Part shown: one piece after another, positions 8,801-16,680 of the stretch | Layout of the letters: every line of letters starts with the position of its first letter | Numbering within the stretch: the first letter of the stretch is position 1 | Assembly: GCF_014189535.1 (NCBI RefSeq) | Contig: NZ_CP050308.1 | Span: forward strand, 558,001 to 622,000 | Direction of reading: 5' to 3' | From: Rhizobium lusitanum | GTDB taxonomy: Bacteria; Pseudomonadota; Alphaproteobacteria; Rhizobiales; Rhizobiaceae | Length of the DNA: 64,000 nt | Made by a program: the position numbers and the translations under genes | Notes under the pieces: model-generated | Seen by the model: only the letters and a program-made list of their open reading frames with translations | The model's database searches: none | What the model was told of the DNA's origin: nothing

Positions 8801-11800
8801 TCCGACAATCAGGCCCGGATCGAGGAAACGCTGGCAAACAGCGCAGACGCAATCGCCCAGTCGATCAATCATGGCCACGCAGCTCTGACGGACACACTCG
8901 ACGACAAGAGCATGGCATTCGCCATCTCGCTCGCCGAAAACCAAAGCCGTTTCGAAAGCACGCTCGAAGCCCGGGCCAATGCCCTGCTCGACAGCGTATC
9001 CGGTGCGGAATCCCGCGTCGCCGGCGCCTTCGGTGACAAGGCCGAAGCCATTCGCGCCGCCTACACCGAAAATCAGGAGCGCCTCGACCGTTCGCTCACC
9101 GCCCATACCGATGCACTCTCAGGCCTGCTCGGCAGCAGCAGCGACCGTATCGAAACCGTCGTCGGCGGCTCGGCCGAACGGGTCGAGAAGGCGCTCGGCG
9201 CCGGTCTGTCGCAAATGGATGAGAACCTTGCTTCCGCCTATGAGCGCATGCGTTCCACCCTGGACGATCGCAGCAACGCTATCAGCGTGACGCTACGCGA
9301 CGCCCATGCCCAGATCGACAATACCCTGATGGAACAAGCGACTGCGATCGGAACTTCGATCGCTACCAGCGCCAGCATGCTGGAAATGTCGCTCGAGGAT
9401 CGCGAAGCTTCGCTGCGACAGACCATTGATGCCAGCGCGAAAACGCTTGAGGAGCGCCTGCACAGCGGCGCCGGCGATATTGCCGGTCGTATCCAGCAGG
9501 CAGCCGGCGATATCCAGCGTTCGGCCGAGGGCTTCTCCACCAACCTCAACCAGTCGGTCGACGGCATGACCAGCCGCTTTGCCGAAACCGGCTCGCGCGT
9601 CGAAGCCAGCCTGTCTGCCCTCGAAAATCGCATTCACGAAGGCGTCGGCGGCGTTGCCGCTCAGGTCGATGCTGCCGGAAACCGCCTGTCTGACACGCTG
9701 GCCAGCGGCGCTGCCCGCATCGACAGCAGCGGCGGCGATGCGGCGACCCGCCTCACCTCCGCGCTCGACGAGCGTCTGGCAACCTTGGCCGAAGCACTCG
9801 ACAGCCGTACGACCCATCTGAACCAGGCGCTCGAAAGCGGCAGTGCCCGCATCGAAGAACGTCTGTCGACCATGGACCGGGCGCTGAACGTCGGCCTCGA
9901 AGCCGTCAACCGCACCATCGAAGGCAAAGCCACCAACCTCGCCACGACGCTGCGCACCGCCGTTGCCGATGCCGCTCAGGGCATGGACAGCGAAGCCACG
10001 CGCACTGCCGATCTGCTCGCCCGCACCGGCCAGCAATTCGCCGACGACCTCGGAAACCACAGTGACGCCTTCACCCGCGTCATGAGCGAGCGTTCGGAAG
10101 AAATCGTCGGCCGCGTCTCCGAAACGCACAATCGTCTGGCGAGCCAGGCAGCTGCCGTCGCCCAGACCTTCTCGGAAGCCGGCAACGCGATCGTCAACAA
10201 GGTCGCCGAAGCCGAGACCCTGGTCGGCAATCAAGTCAACGCCATCTCGCAGGCGCTGTCTTCCGCCGAACAGTCGCTGGAAGCCCGTGGCTCTGCCATC
10301 CGCAACACGCTTGCCGGCGGCAGCGAACAGATCGCCTCCACCATGGCGCAAGTCGAGCGCGCGCTCGACGAACGCAGCAATGCGATCCGCTCTAACCTGG
10401 AAGCGCGCGCCAACGAGATCAATGCGACGCTTGCCGATGTCGACAAGGCTCTGGAAGCGCGTGGCACGTCGATCCGCACCTCGCTTGACGAACGCACCCG
10501 CGAGCTCAATTCCATGCTCGCCGGCCGCTCCAGCGAACTGTCGCGCCTGATCGATGAAAAGGCCCGCCCGATCGTTGACCGCTACGCCGCGACCGGCCAG
10601 GAAGCAGCAGCGCTCATCACACAGGCCGCTCAGGAAAGTACCGACCGCCTGCGTGCGGAAAATGCAGCCCTGATCGACGCCATCGCATCGCGCACCAATG
10701 ATACGCTGGCGGCAATCTCCGCCCGCACCGAACATGCCACCAACACGGTCAGCTCGCTGGAAAACAACCTGCTTGCTAGCGTCAACGGCATCATCGAGCG
10801 GCTGGCGGACAATAACTCAACCATCGTTGGCATGCTGCACAATGCCGCTCAGGAGTTCGCCGCTGTCGACGACCGCCTCAGTGCCACGTCCGTCCAGTTT
10901 GCCGACTCCGCGTCGAAGGCCGGCGAAATGGTCTCTGCTTCGACCCGCCTTCTCGAAGGCAAGGTTGACAAGCTCTCGGACATCTCCGGCAAGACGCTGT
11001 CGCAGGTCGGCGGCATCATTGGCCGCTTCGACGAGCATTCCCAGGTGTTGACGCAGGCCTCCCAGCTTCTGGGTGCCGCGCAGTCCAACCTCGTCTCGAC
11101 GCTGGAAGAACGCGAAACCGCGCTGCAGAACCTGTCAATCGGCCTGGTGCAGCGCTCGGAAGAGATCGAGAACACCATGCGCGCCCTCGGCAGCATGGTG
11201 GAGACCGCATTCGACCGCGCCGAGCAGCGCTCCAATCAGGTCACCGGCAATCTGCGTCAAGGTGTGCAGTCCTCCTTCGCCGATATCGGCCGCGTTCTTT
11301 CCGATGCGGAAAAGCGCGCAGAAGAGGCGGCCGAGACTATGCGCGGCACGCTTCAGAAGGCCGGTGAGGAAGCCAACCAGACCATCGAGAGCACCTTCGC
11401 CAATGCCGAGCGCCGCTCGGGCGATTTGACGAACCGTCTTCGCGGTGGCCTCTCGGCTTCGATCGCCGATGTCGAACAGATGCTCAGCGAAGCCGGCAAG
11501 TCCTCGGACGGTGCCGCTCAGCAGCTCCGTGAAACGCTGCGTGTTGCCGTCGACGACGCTGTTGGCCGCTTCTCCGGCGCGACCGATGAAATCCGCCGTT
11601 CGGCGGGCGACATTCGCCGCGAGCTCGACCTCACCCGCAGCGAACTGAAGCGCGGCGCCTTCGACCTGCCGGAAGAAGCCAAGGAAAGCGCGGCCGCCAT
11701 GCGCCGTGCCGTCGCCGAGCAGATCAAGGCCCTGCAGGACATTTCGCAGATCGTCGGCCGCTCGACGCAGCACCTCGAAATCTCCGAGCCGACGGCCCGC

Positions 11801-12544
11801 GCGATTACCGAAGCACAGCCGGCCCAGCGTCCGCGTCCGGCCGCACCGGCGCCAGTCGCCGCTGCTCCGGCTCCCCGGCCTCAGCAGCCTGCTCCGCAGG
11901 CACCGGTCGCTCAGCAGGTAGTACCGCAGCCTGCCCCACAACAACCGGCTCCGAAGCCGCAGCAGCCGACGATCGAGGCTCTGGGCCTGCGCGGCAGCAT
12001 CGCCGCCGAACGTCCCGTCGCTCCGCAGCCGCGTCCGGCCGAAACGCCGGTTCCCGCCCGCCAGGAAACGGCTGGCGGCGGCTGGATCAGCGATCTCCTG
12101 CGTGGCGCATCGCGCGATGAAAATGCCGACCTGCAGCCCGCGCGTCAGGCCACGCCCCGCGCACAGACGGAATCGACACCCGCCGCACGCAATCCGCGCC
12201 ATGTGGTGGAATCGCTGAACTCGCTCTCGGTCGACATCGCCCGCGCCATCGACCACGACGCCTCTGTCGACCTGTGGCGCCGTTATCAGCGCGGCGAACG
12301 GGATGTCTTCACACGTCGTCTCTACACGCTGAAGGGCCAGCAGACCTTTGACGAGATCAAGCGCAAGTACGACCGCGAACCTGAATTCCGCACCGCCGTC
12401 GACCGCTACATCGCCGATTTCGAAAAGCTGCTGGCGGACGTCGCCCGCACCGACCGCGACCGTACCGTCACCCAGTCCTACCTGACCTCCGACACCGGCA
12501 AGGTCTACACCATGCTGGCCCACGCAGCAGGCCGTCTGAGCTGA
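5888..12544 (+). CDS. rgsE: Giant membrane-anchored coiled-coil/apolipoprotein-like scaffold, GPR (growth pole ring)/RgsE type
   Basis: 2218 residues. Order: acidic then Ala/Pro-rich cytoplasmic N-terminus (1-115), two membrane segments (about 117-136 and 152-174), then roughly 1750 residues of continuous amphipathic helix built on 11-residue repeats. A Pro/Gln-rich linker (about 1975-2090) and a conserved C-terminal globular part (about 2105-2218, including VDLWRRYQRGERDVFTRRLY) follow. The architecture and size match GPR of Agrobacterium tumefaciens (about 2100 aa), which forms a ring at the growing pole and is needed for rod shape, and its Sinorhizobium homologue RgsE. A section at 8261-9151 is a clear 44-residue repeat array. 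ATG 5888 follows GAGGCG. A terminator lies 25 bp after the stop. Generic annotation often calls such proteins kinesin-like or apolipoprotein. The role here is inferred from architecture. Confidence 0.85.
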   Translation: MANKKYIESIEDKAFQALDEALQIDFSEDSLESRGGSTPDAPEAKVSEPSNPPAAQPQEDTARKASAARSTAAAAARPAEQPKTPVFAPANDANRASPASILKALDGGSQSNAVRNATIFSLFWIIGGAGLTFLLYGDQIRSIRTLADLAALPGVIACIIGIVVPVLLFYAFGMMISRAQDMRNAARSMAEVALRLVEPETVASERIMTVGQAVRREVSAMNEGIERTIARATELETLVHTEVNALERSYADNELRVRGLVHELGSERDAIVNHAERIRSSIVGVHEQIREDLSLATEEIAVRLSTSGEAFASMIDTRAATLMETSDAAVDALGTLLSAKTDSLLQNLNASGFALSQEFDARLESLSSTLAERGKELVGQFETRASTLDANTEKLNTALNERARQLNETLVARTREISESLTGSERSITGTLDAVLSKLNSSLDEKGASFRQSLQSTADDTIMDIDLRSGFFEERFQSTVAHLSTTFDERVSEFTSAFDKRAGSLDSKLSESLARINETLGGGSDAIDGILTSSIDRLGSSLTDQSFALATTFATSQELLESAIGDKAGEIATALQGATTHISSALTSGTSEMNSTLAAHAGAFTSAVQGVTRDVSTALQSGTEELTSAFAGRSAELNDTLAAHSGEFTKSVQTATSDISSALNKGTSELTNTFLGRANEINNTLSARTGEITQALGSAHEHIDTVMAERSSALFGALSDHQTRFEQTLAERSAGILNAVSGTHENLTSALDERTSKLTNSLSESQLRLENTLASRADTFANTVADTHSKLADTLDDKAMALAIALSDGQSRIEDTLNNRAEILTSTLADTHAKIADTFDDKAMALAIALSESQARLDDTVAGHAEAVANTMDGKTKALAAALTHGQSRLEETLAHRAEAITNAFSGNHNAVADTLDQKAVALAASLADTQARLENSLSSRMDALADTVAGTHDKIVNSLDDKTLALAIALSDNQARIEETLANSADAIAQSINHGHAALTDTLDDKSMAFAISLAENQSRFESTLEARANALLDSVSGAESRVAGAFGDKAEAIRAAYTENQERLDRSLTAHTDALSGLLGSSSDRIETVVGGSAERVEKALGAGLSQMDENLASAYERMRSTLDDRSNAISVTLRDAHAQIDNTLMEQATAIGTSIATSASMLEMSLEDREASLRQTIDASAKTLEERLHSGAGDIAGRIQQAAGDIQRSAEGFSTNLNQSVDGMTSRFAETGSRVEASLSALENRIHEGVGGVAAQVDAAGNRLSDTLASGAARIDSSGGDAATRLTSALDERLATLAEALDSRTTHLNQALESGSARIEERLSTMDRALNVGLEAVNRTIEGKATNLATTLRTAVADAAQGMDSEATRTADLLARTGQQFADDLGNHSDAFTRVMSERSEEIVGRVSETHNRLASQAAAVAQTFSEAGNAIVNKVAEAETLVGNQVNAISQALSSAEQSLEARGSAIRNTLAGGSEQIASTMAQVERALDERSNAIRSNLEARANEINATLADVDKALEARGTSIRTSLDERTRELNSMLAGRSSELSRLIDEKARPIVDRYAATGQEAAALITQAAQESTDRLRAENAALIDAIASRTNDTLAAISARTEHATNTVSSLENNLLASVNGIIERLADNNSTIVGMLHNAAQEFAAVDDRLSATSVQFADSASKAGEMVSASTRLLEGKVDKLSDISGKTLSQVGGIIGRFDEHSQVLTQASQLLGAAQSNLVSTLEERETALQNLSIGLVQRSEEIENTMRALGSMVETAFDRAEQRSNQVTGNLRQGVQSSFADIGRVLSDAEKRAEEAAETMRGTLQKAGEEANQTIESTFANAERRSGDLTNRLRGGLSASIADVEQMLSEAGKSSDGAAQQLRETLRVAVDDAVGRFSGATDEIRRSAGDIRRELDLTRSELKRGAFDLPEEAKESAAAMRRAVAEQIKALQDISQIVGRSTQHLEISEPTARAITEAQPAQRPRPAAPAPVAAAPAPRPQQPAPQAPVAQQVVPQPAPQQPAPKPQQPTIEALGLRGSIAAERPVAPQPRPAETPVPARQETAGGGWISDLLRGASRDENADLQPARQATPRAQTESTPAARNPRHVVESLNSLSVDIARAIDHDASVDLWRRYQRGERDVFTRRLYTLKGQQTFDEIKRKYDREPEFRTAVDRYIADFEKLLADVARTDRDRTVTQSYLTSDTGKVYTMLAHAAGRLS
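8261..9151 (+). repeat. In-gene tandem repeat, 132-bp (44-residue) units
   Basis: Seven in-frame units begin at 8261, 8393, 8492, 8624, 8756, 8888 and 9020. All spacings are 132 bp except the second, which is 99 bp. Each unit opens with a variant of ADTLDDKAMALAIALSDGQ. The 99-bp unit lacks exactly 11 residues, showing that the 44-mer is four 11-residue helical turns. The DNA copies are diverged, so the repeat is old and held at protein level. Confidence 0.85.
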
Positions 12545-12567
12545 TTGGTCAAAACGATAAGCGAAAC

Positions 12568-12601
12568 AAAAAATCCCCGGTCATTGTGCCGGGGATTTTT
12601 G
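12568..12601 (+). terminator. Rho-independent terminator of rgsE
   Basis: AAATCCCCGG and CCGGGGATTT form a stem around an eight-base loop, with a T-run, 25 bp after the rgsE stop. Confidence 0.88.
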
Positions 12602-12648
12602 ATTCTGGTCGGGATACCCTTGCCGAAAACATAGGCGGAGCAAAAAGC

Positions 12649-13290
12649 ATGAGGCGTTCGGTAGCTATAGGCCTGGTGCTTATCTGCGGGGGATACTTCC
12701 TTTGGAAGGCCCAGATGACACGCTCTGCGACAATATCGTTGGAACCGACCCCATATAATCTAACCTATGCAATGGCATGGGGCTGGGGGATGGAGGAGCG
12801 GTTCAGCATAACGCCGATCGGAGCGCTGTTATCCGGACCATCCAGCGATTGGATAGATATCTGGAAAAGGCCCTATAACTCCGGGATCGCTCTCTACCGA
12901 ACTTTGGACGGAAGAACCTACTATCTAGGTCTCTCGTATCAGCTGTTTTGGTTTCATGCCCCGTCAGGGGACTTGGTGGCATCCTGCGACAAAGGCAATA
13001 TCCCAGCTTATACTTCGCTAGGTGACGAGATTTCGAAATTGAGAAACTATGAAGCCATCGAGGCTTTGGATCCTGGCGCGTGGCATCTTTTCGAATACAT
13101 TGAAGCTGATCAACGTGGGACAATTCCAACATTGCCGCCCAACTCGCGATATTACGCCAACCTCCAGTATCTGGGGAAATTTGGGCTTGTTAGACCAGAG
13201 AAGCGCGGTGGTCGCGGTGATGAGGTCGACTTCGCTCCAGCAGGCAAGGCACCCGAACCCCGTCTTGGCCTGGACTTCTCCTGCGGATAG
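12649..13290 (+). CDS. Hypothetical protein with N-terminal membrane anchor
   Basis: 213 residues with one hydrophobic segment (residues 5-17) just after MRRS, so either a membrane anchor or a signal peptide. The rest is rich in Trp and Tyr (AMAWGWGMEERF, YYLGLSYQLFWFHAP) with a late Cys in CDKGN and another at the C-terminus. I chose ATG 12649, preceded by GGCGGAG; an in-frame ATG at 12586 lies inside the rgsE terminator and is unlikely. Codon choice is less G+C-biased than in neighbours (many third-position A/T), which suggests recent acquisition. No family recognised. Confidence 0.6.
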   Translation: MRRSVAIGLVLICGGYFLWKAQMTRSATISLEPTPYNLTYAMAWGWGMEERFSITPIGALLSGPSSDWIDIWKRPYNSGIALYRTLDGRTYYLGLSYQLFWFHAPSGDLVASCDKGNIPAYTSLGDEISKLRNYEAIEALDPGAWHLFEYIEADQRGTIPTLPPNSRYYANLQYLGKFGLVRPEKRGGRGDEVDFAPAGKAPEPRLGLDFSCG

Positions 13291-13318
13291 GCAAAGCAGC
13301 CGGATCAACTTGCCCGAC

Positions 13319-14200
13319 TTATAGGAGAGAAAGCACCGCCTCCGCAAAAGCGCCCGGTACCTCCTGCGGCAGATTGTGGCCCACGCCTGCTATGATCCGG
13401 CGCTCATAAAACGCGGAGAAGTGCGCCACATCGCGGTCAGCCGCTTGCGGTGGATCGACGCCGTCGTCCGCTCCCTGCAACACGATTGTCGGCACGGTGA
13501 TATCGGGCTGTTTCGCCAGACGCGCCTCGATCTCTGCGAAAGCAGAGTCGCCGGCAATGCCGCCAAATCTATGCCTATAGGAGTGAATAACGACATCGAC
13601 GAAATCGGGATTGTCGAAAGCGACGGCACTGCGGTCAAAGGTCTCGTCGCCAAACGCCCATGTCGGAGACCATAGCCGCCAGAGGAGGCGACAGAACTCA
13701 CGTCGGTTTGCGGCAAGGCCAGCCCTGCCGCGCTCCGAGTGGAAATAATATTGGTACCAGTACCGAAACTCTTCTTCAGGAGAAACGGGCAGCCCTGCCT
13801 TGGCGATATTCTGGATATTATAGCCAGCGCCGCAGCTCACCAGACCCCGAACACGCTCCGGCCAGAGCGCGGCGACGATGCAAGCCGCCCTGCCGCCCCA
13901 ATCATAGCCGCCGAGAATAGCGCTCTCAATTGAGAGCGCATCCATCAAGGCCACTAAATCCGCTCCAAGAGCGGCCTGCTCACCAGAACGGAGCGTCTCC
14001 TCCGAGAGAAAACGCGTCGGGCCGTAACCTCGAAGAAACGGGACGATGCAACGTAGGCCCTTGCCTGCCAGTTGCCGCGCGACATCATGATAGGCATGCG
14101 CATCGTAGGGAAAGCCATGGAGCAGCAGGACGGGCAAGCCATCTTCTGGGCCGGTCTCCTTATAGGCGACGTCGAGTACACCGGCAGCGATCTTTTTCAT
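13319..14200 (-). CDS. Alpha/beta hydrolase, epoxide hydrolase-like
   Basis: A 293-residue alpha/beta-hydrolase fold protein. HGFP (oxyanion region, His28) and the nucleophile elbow GGYDWGGR with Asp100 instead of Ser are seen. An Asp nucleophile is typical of epoxide hydrolases and haloalkane dehalogenases. A late GADDG and VGHNLPQE supply the acid and the catalytic His. ATG 14200 is preceded by AAAGGAG at good spacing; the longer reading to 14248 is not needed. The substrate is unknown. It is not in an obvious operon. Confidence 0.85.
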   Translation of the reverse strand: MKKIAAGVLDVAYKETGPEDGLPVLLLHGFPYDAHAYHDVARQLAGKGLRCIVPFLRGYGPTRFLSEETLRSGEQAALGADLVALMDALSIESAILGGYDWGGRAACIVAALWPERVRGLVSCGAGYNIQNIAKAGLPVSPEEEFRYWYQYYFHSERGRAGLAANRREFCRLLWRLWSPTWAFGDETFDRSAVAFDNPDFVDVVIHSYRHRFGGIAGDSAFAEIEARLAKQPDITVPTIVLQGADDGVDPPQAADRDVAHFSAFYERRIIAGVGHNLPQEVPGAFAEAVLSLL

Positions 14201-14299
14201 TGCCACTCCTTTCATCGGGAATGGCCCGATCAAGACGACATTCTCCATCGCCGCAGAACTGGATTGCTACGGCTGGCAGCACCGGCAGAGCATTGAAAA

Positions 14300-14338
14300 C
14301 AAAGAAACCACCTGCGGCGGTCTGCTGCAAGTGGCTTT
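14300..14338 (-). terminator. Possible terminator of the RcnB-like gene
   Basis: On the minus strand a GCCACTTGC / GCAGGTGGT stem with one mismatch is followed by TTCTTTGTTTTC, about 85 bp after the stop at 14423. Confidence 0.4.
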
Positions 14339-14422
14339 AGGCTCCGGCCCAATGGCGACGCTACATTGAACGAAAGGCAGCCCACCTGACCGTCTCTCCT
14401 GCATTTCGGATTGAGGTCGCCC

Positions 14423-14752
14423 TCAGCGTGCGGTGACCACCTTGGAGATCAAGCCGCTGGTCATGCCGACGAGCAGGAAGTTATTCTTGATGCGAACCCA
14501 GTGATAGCCGCGCGGCGGAGCCGACAGATGGTGGCGGCGATAATCGACGTTGGCGGTACGGTGGCGATCGGATGCCGACAAGCGACGACCCGTTACCCAG
14601 CCACCCTTGCGAACGACAACCTTCTTTTTGGCCACGTCTTTCTTGACGACAACGACCTGCTTGTTCACCTGGGCTGCATTGGCCTCGGTGACCATTACCA
14701 GCGGCGTTGTCAGAACCGAGGCGGCGAGAAGGATGGAAAGGATTTTTCTCAT
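14423..14752 (-). CDS. RcnB-family periplasmic protein
   Basis: 109 residues with a signal peptide (cleavage after EANA, residue 26), a Val/Lys-rich linker and the C-terminal motif YRRHHLSAPPRGYHWVRI followed by a Gly/Leu tail. This motif is diagnostic of the RcnB-like family (formerly DUF3315), small periplasmic proteins named after the E. coli nickel/cobalt homeostasis factor. In rhizobia many copies exist with no proven metal role. A 7-bp-arm palindrome lies 75-92 bp upstream of the start. Confidence 0.8.
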   Translation of the reverse strand: MRKILSILLAASVLTTPLVMVTEANAAQVNKQVVVVKKDVAKKKVVVRKGGWVTGRRLSASDRHRTANVDYRRHHLSAPPRGYHWVRIKNNFLLVGMTSGLISKVVTAR

Positions 14753-14826
14753 TGGGATATTTCCTCGATTCGTTATCTGTAAAAGAGGCTTCTACCCCGC
14801 AAAGGATGAAGTGAACCTGACGATTA

Positions 14827-14844
14827 TATTACATTTTTGTAATA
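14827..14844. promoter_or_regulatory. Perfect AT-rich inverted repeat upstream of the RcnB-like gene
   Basis: TATTACA-TTTT-TGTAATA, 7-bp arms, located 75-92 bp upstream of the gene start at 14752. The place fits an operator or upstream promoter element. The regulator is unknown. Confidence 0.35.
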
Positions 14845-14963
14845 GAAATTAGATGCCTACAGGGATTTACTGATGAAATGAGACCGACAGCTCACCGACA
14901 GTCAGCATCTGGAAAAATACCTCCTTCTGTTTGCAAATATGGGCGTGCTGATAATCGGGAAAA

Positions 14964-16574
14964 TCAAAGTTCGTCGTAATTGAACCAATCAAAATCGGCG
15001 GTCTTTGCCCGGCCCGACGTATCGAAGGCGAACATGCCGACGAAGGCGCCGGTGAAGGAGCCATGTTCGCCACGGCCGCCCTCATCGGAAATCACGCCGG
15101 CGTCGAGCACAGGGCCGATCGCCTGCCACGCTCTCATGCCTTCGGCTTGCCAGAAGAACTGCAGATCATTGTCGTAGACTTCCATGGCAAGCTGGATGCG
15201 CCCATCGGGAGTGGCAACACCACCATCGATCGGAAAGGTCAGCCGGCCGTTCGGATAGTCGCCCGGGCAGGTCATGATGGTGACGCAGCGTCCGAGTTTC
15301 TCATGCAGGGTCACGGCGATCGCGTGCAGCTTGAAGCGATTGTAGTAATGCGTCAGGCCCGCCACCTGCTGATAGGTATCCGGCTGAAACTCGACGACGG
15401 TTTCGGCGCGGAAGCTGTGGTGCTCCTGCCGGCGGGCGACCAGCGCCTGCTCGAACCAGGAGCCAATGCTTTCGCGCGCGAGCAGGCGGAGATGACCGGG
15501 TCGATCCGTCAGGCTGAAGATACGCTCTGGCTGCGGCGTGCGCAGCCATTGAAAATCCGCCGGCAGCTTGCCACCGTCGAAATTATAGCCACTGCGGCGC
15601 GGCTTCTCGATACGCTCAGCACCATTCAGGCCGGGCACTTCAACATCGGGAACGGTGGTGCCGTTATCCAGATAGAGCCAGCCGTCGTCTTTCCAGACAC
15701 ATTTCTGCAGGCTGGTCTCGCGGCCAAGCGTGCAGCGGCGATGCGGCGGCAGTGGACGGCCGGAAAGATGCGTATGGTAGAACTGCCCATCCGGCGTCTC
15801 GACATACTGGCCATGCCCTGCCCGCTGCAAGGCCGCGTCCGGACGATCCTTCGAGGTGATCAGATGCTTGTTCGGATGCAGCTCGTAGGGGCCATCGATA
15901 TTGCGCGAACGCGCCATGGTGACAGCGTGGTCATAGCCCGTGCCGCCCTCGGCGGTCGTCAGATAATACCAGCCGTTGCGCTTGAAGAGATGCGGACCCT
16001 CGACCAGGCCGAGTTCGGTGCCGGCGAAGATGTTCTTGATCGGACCCTTCAGCGATTTCGTCGCGGCATCCCATTCCTGCAACAGGATACCATCGAAAGC
16101 CGGCGTCTTCGGCGAGCCGCCATAGCTTTCCGTGCGCTGGTTCCATTGCATATTGGCGAACCATTTGCGGCCGTCGTCGTCATGGAACAGCGACGGGTCG
16201 AAGCCCGAGGAATTGACATAGGATGGCTCGGACCATTCGCCTTCGATCGTCGACGACGTCACGATGTAGTTATGAGCATCCTTGAAATTGCCGTCGTAGC
16301 GCTTAACGTCGGTATAGACCAGCCAGAACAGACCGTCGGCATAGGAGAGGCATGGCGCCCAGATGCCGCAGCTATCGGGCTCGCCCCGCATGTCGAGCTG
16401 CGAGGCCCGCTCCAGCGGTCGGCGCACCAGCGTCCAGTTCACCAGATCGCGCGAGTGATGGATCTGCACGCCCGGATACCATTCGAAGGTCGACGTGGCG
16501 ATGTAGTAATCCTCGCCGACACGGCAGATGGACGGGTCGGGGTTGAAGCCCGGCAGGATCGGGTTGCGGATCAT
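14964..16574 (-). CDS. Glycoside hydrolase family 43 beta-xylosidase
   Basis: 536 residues: a five-bladed GH43 propeller (about 1-320) and a C-terminal beta-sandwich (about 330-536) as in GH43 subfamily 11 xylosidases. The three catalytic acids are visible: Asp13 in NPDPSI (base), Asp126 in FDPSLFHDDDG (pKa modulator) and Glu192 in VEGPHL (acid). RAGHGQYVETPDGQFY is also typical. There is no signal peptide, so it works in the cytoplasm on imported xylo-oligosaccharides. A terminator between it and the aldo-keto reductase gene separates it from the mannosidase operon, and its own promoter must lie at about 16575-16645. The symbol xynB is often used, but arabinofuranosidase activity is possible. 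Confidence 0.9.
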   Translation of the reverse strand: MIRNPILPGFNPDPSICRVGEDYYIATSTFEWYPGVQIHHSRDLVNWTLVRRPLERASQLDMRGEPDSCGIWAPCLSYADGLFWLVYTDVKRYDGNFKDAHNYIVTSSTIEGEWSEPSYVNSSGFDPSLFHDDDGRKWFANMQWNQRTESYGGSPKTPAFDGILLQEWDAATKSLKGPIKNIFAGTELGLVEGPHLFKRNGWYYLTTAEGGTGYDHAVTMARSRNIDGPYELHPNKHLITSKDRPDAALQRAGHGQYVETPDGQFYHTHLSGRPLPPHRRCTLGRETSLQKCVWKDDGWLYLDNGTTVPDVEVPGLNGAERIEKPRRSGYNFDGGKLPADFQWLRTPQPERIFSLTDRPGHLRLLARESIGSWFEQALVARRQEHHSFRAETVVEFQPDTYQQVAGLTHYYNRFKLHAIAVTLHEKLGRCVTIMTCPGDYPNGRLTFPIDGGVATPDGRIQLAMEVYDNDLQFFWQAEGMRAWQAIGPVLDAGVISDEGGRGEHGSFTGAFVGMFAFDTSGRAKTADFDWFNYDEL

Positions 16575-16642
16575 GGGACATCTCCTCCTGAGAACACACC
16601 ACTATGCGCCGTTCGAACGGCAATAGGAAATCAAGACAAAGA

Positions 16643-16674
16643 AAAACGCCCGGAACAAGGTTCCGGGCGTTTAC
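16643..16674 (-). terminator. Rho-independent terminator of the sugar operon
   Basis: AAACGCCCGGAAC and GTTCCGGGCGTTT pair around a three-base loop; on the minus strand it is followed by TTCTTTG. It lies just after the aldo-keto reductase stop (16681). Confidence 0.85.
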
Positions 16675-16680
16675 GATTGA

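Noticed and set aside
8261..9151. Regular repeats that might suggest a CRISPR array or satellite
   Set aside because: Units are 132 bp, diverged at DNA level and kept in frame as protein repeats; no constant direct repeat with spacers.
6764..12523. Several long minus-strand frames inside the rgsE gene (for example 6764-8251, 9293-10735, 11135-12523)
   Set aside because: They mirror the repetitive, G+C-rich codons of rgsE, have no recognisable domains and would be antisense to a clear gene.
12586..12648. Upstream start for the orphan gene at 12649
   Set aside because: It lies inside the rgsE terminator hairpin and has no ribosome site; ATG 12649 has GGCGGAG.
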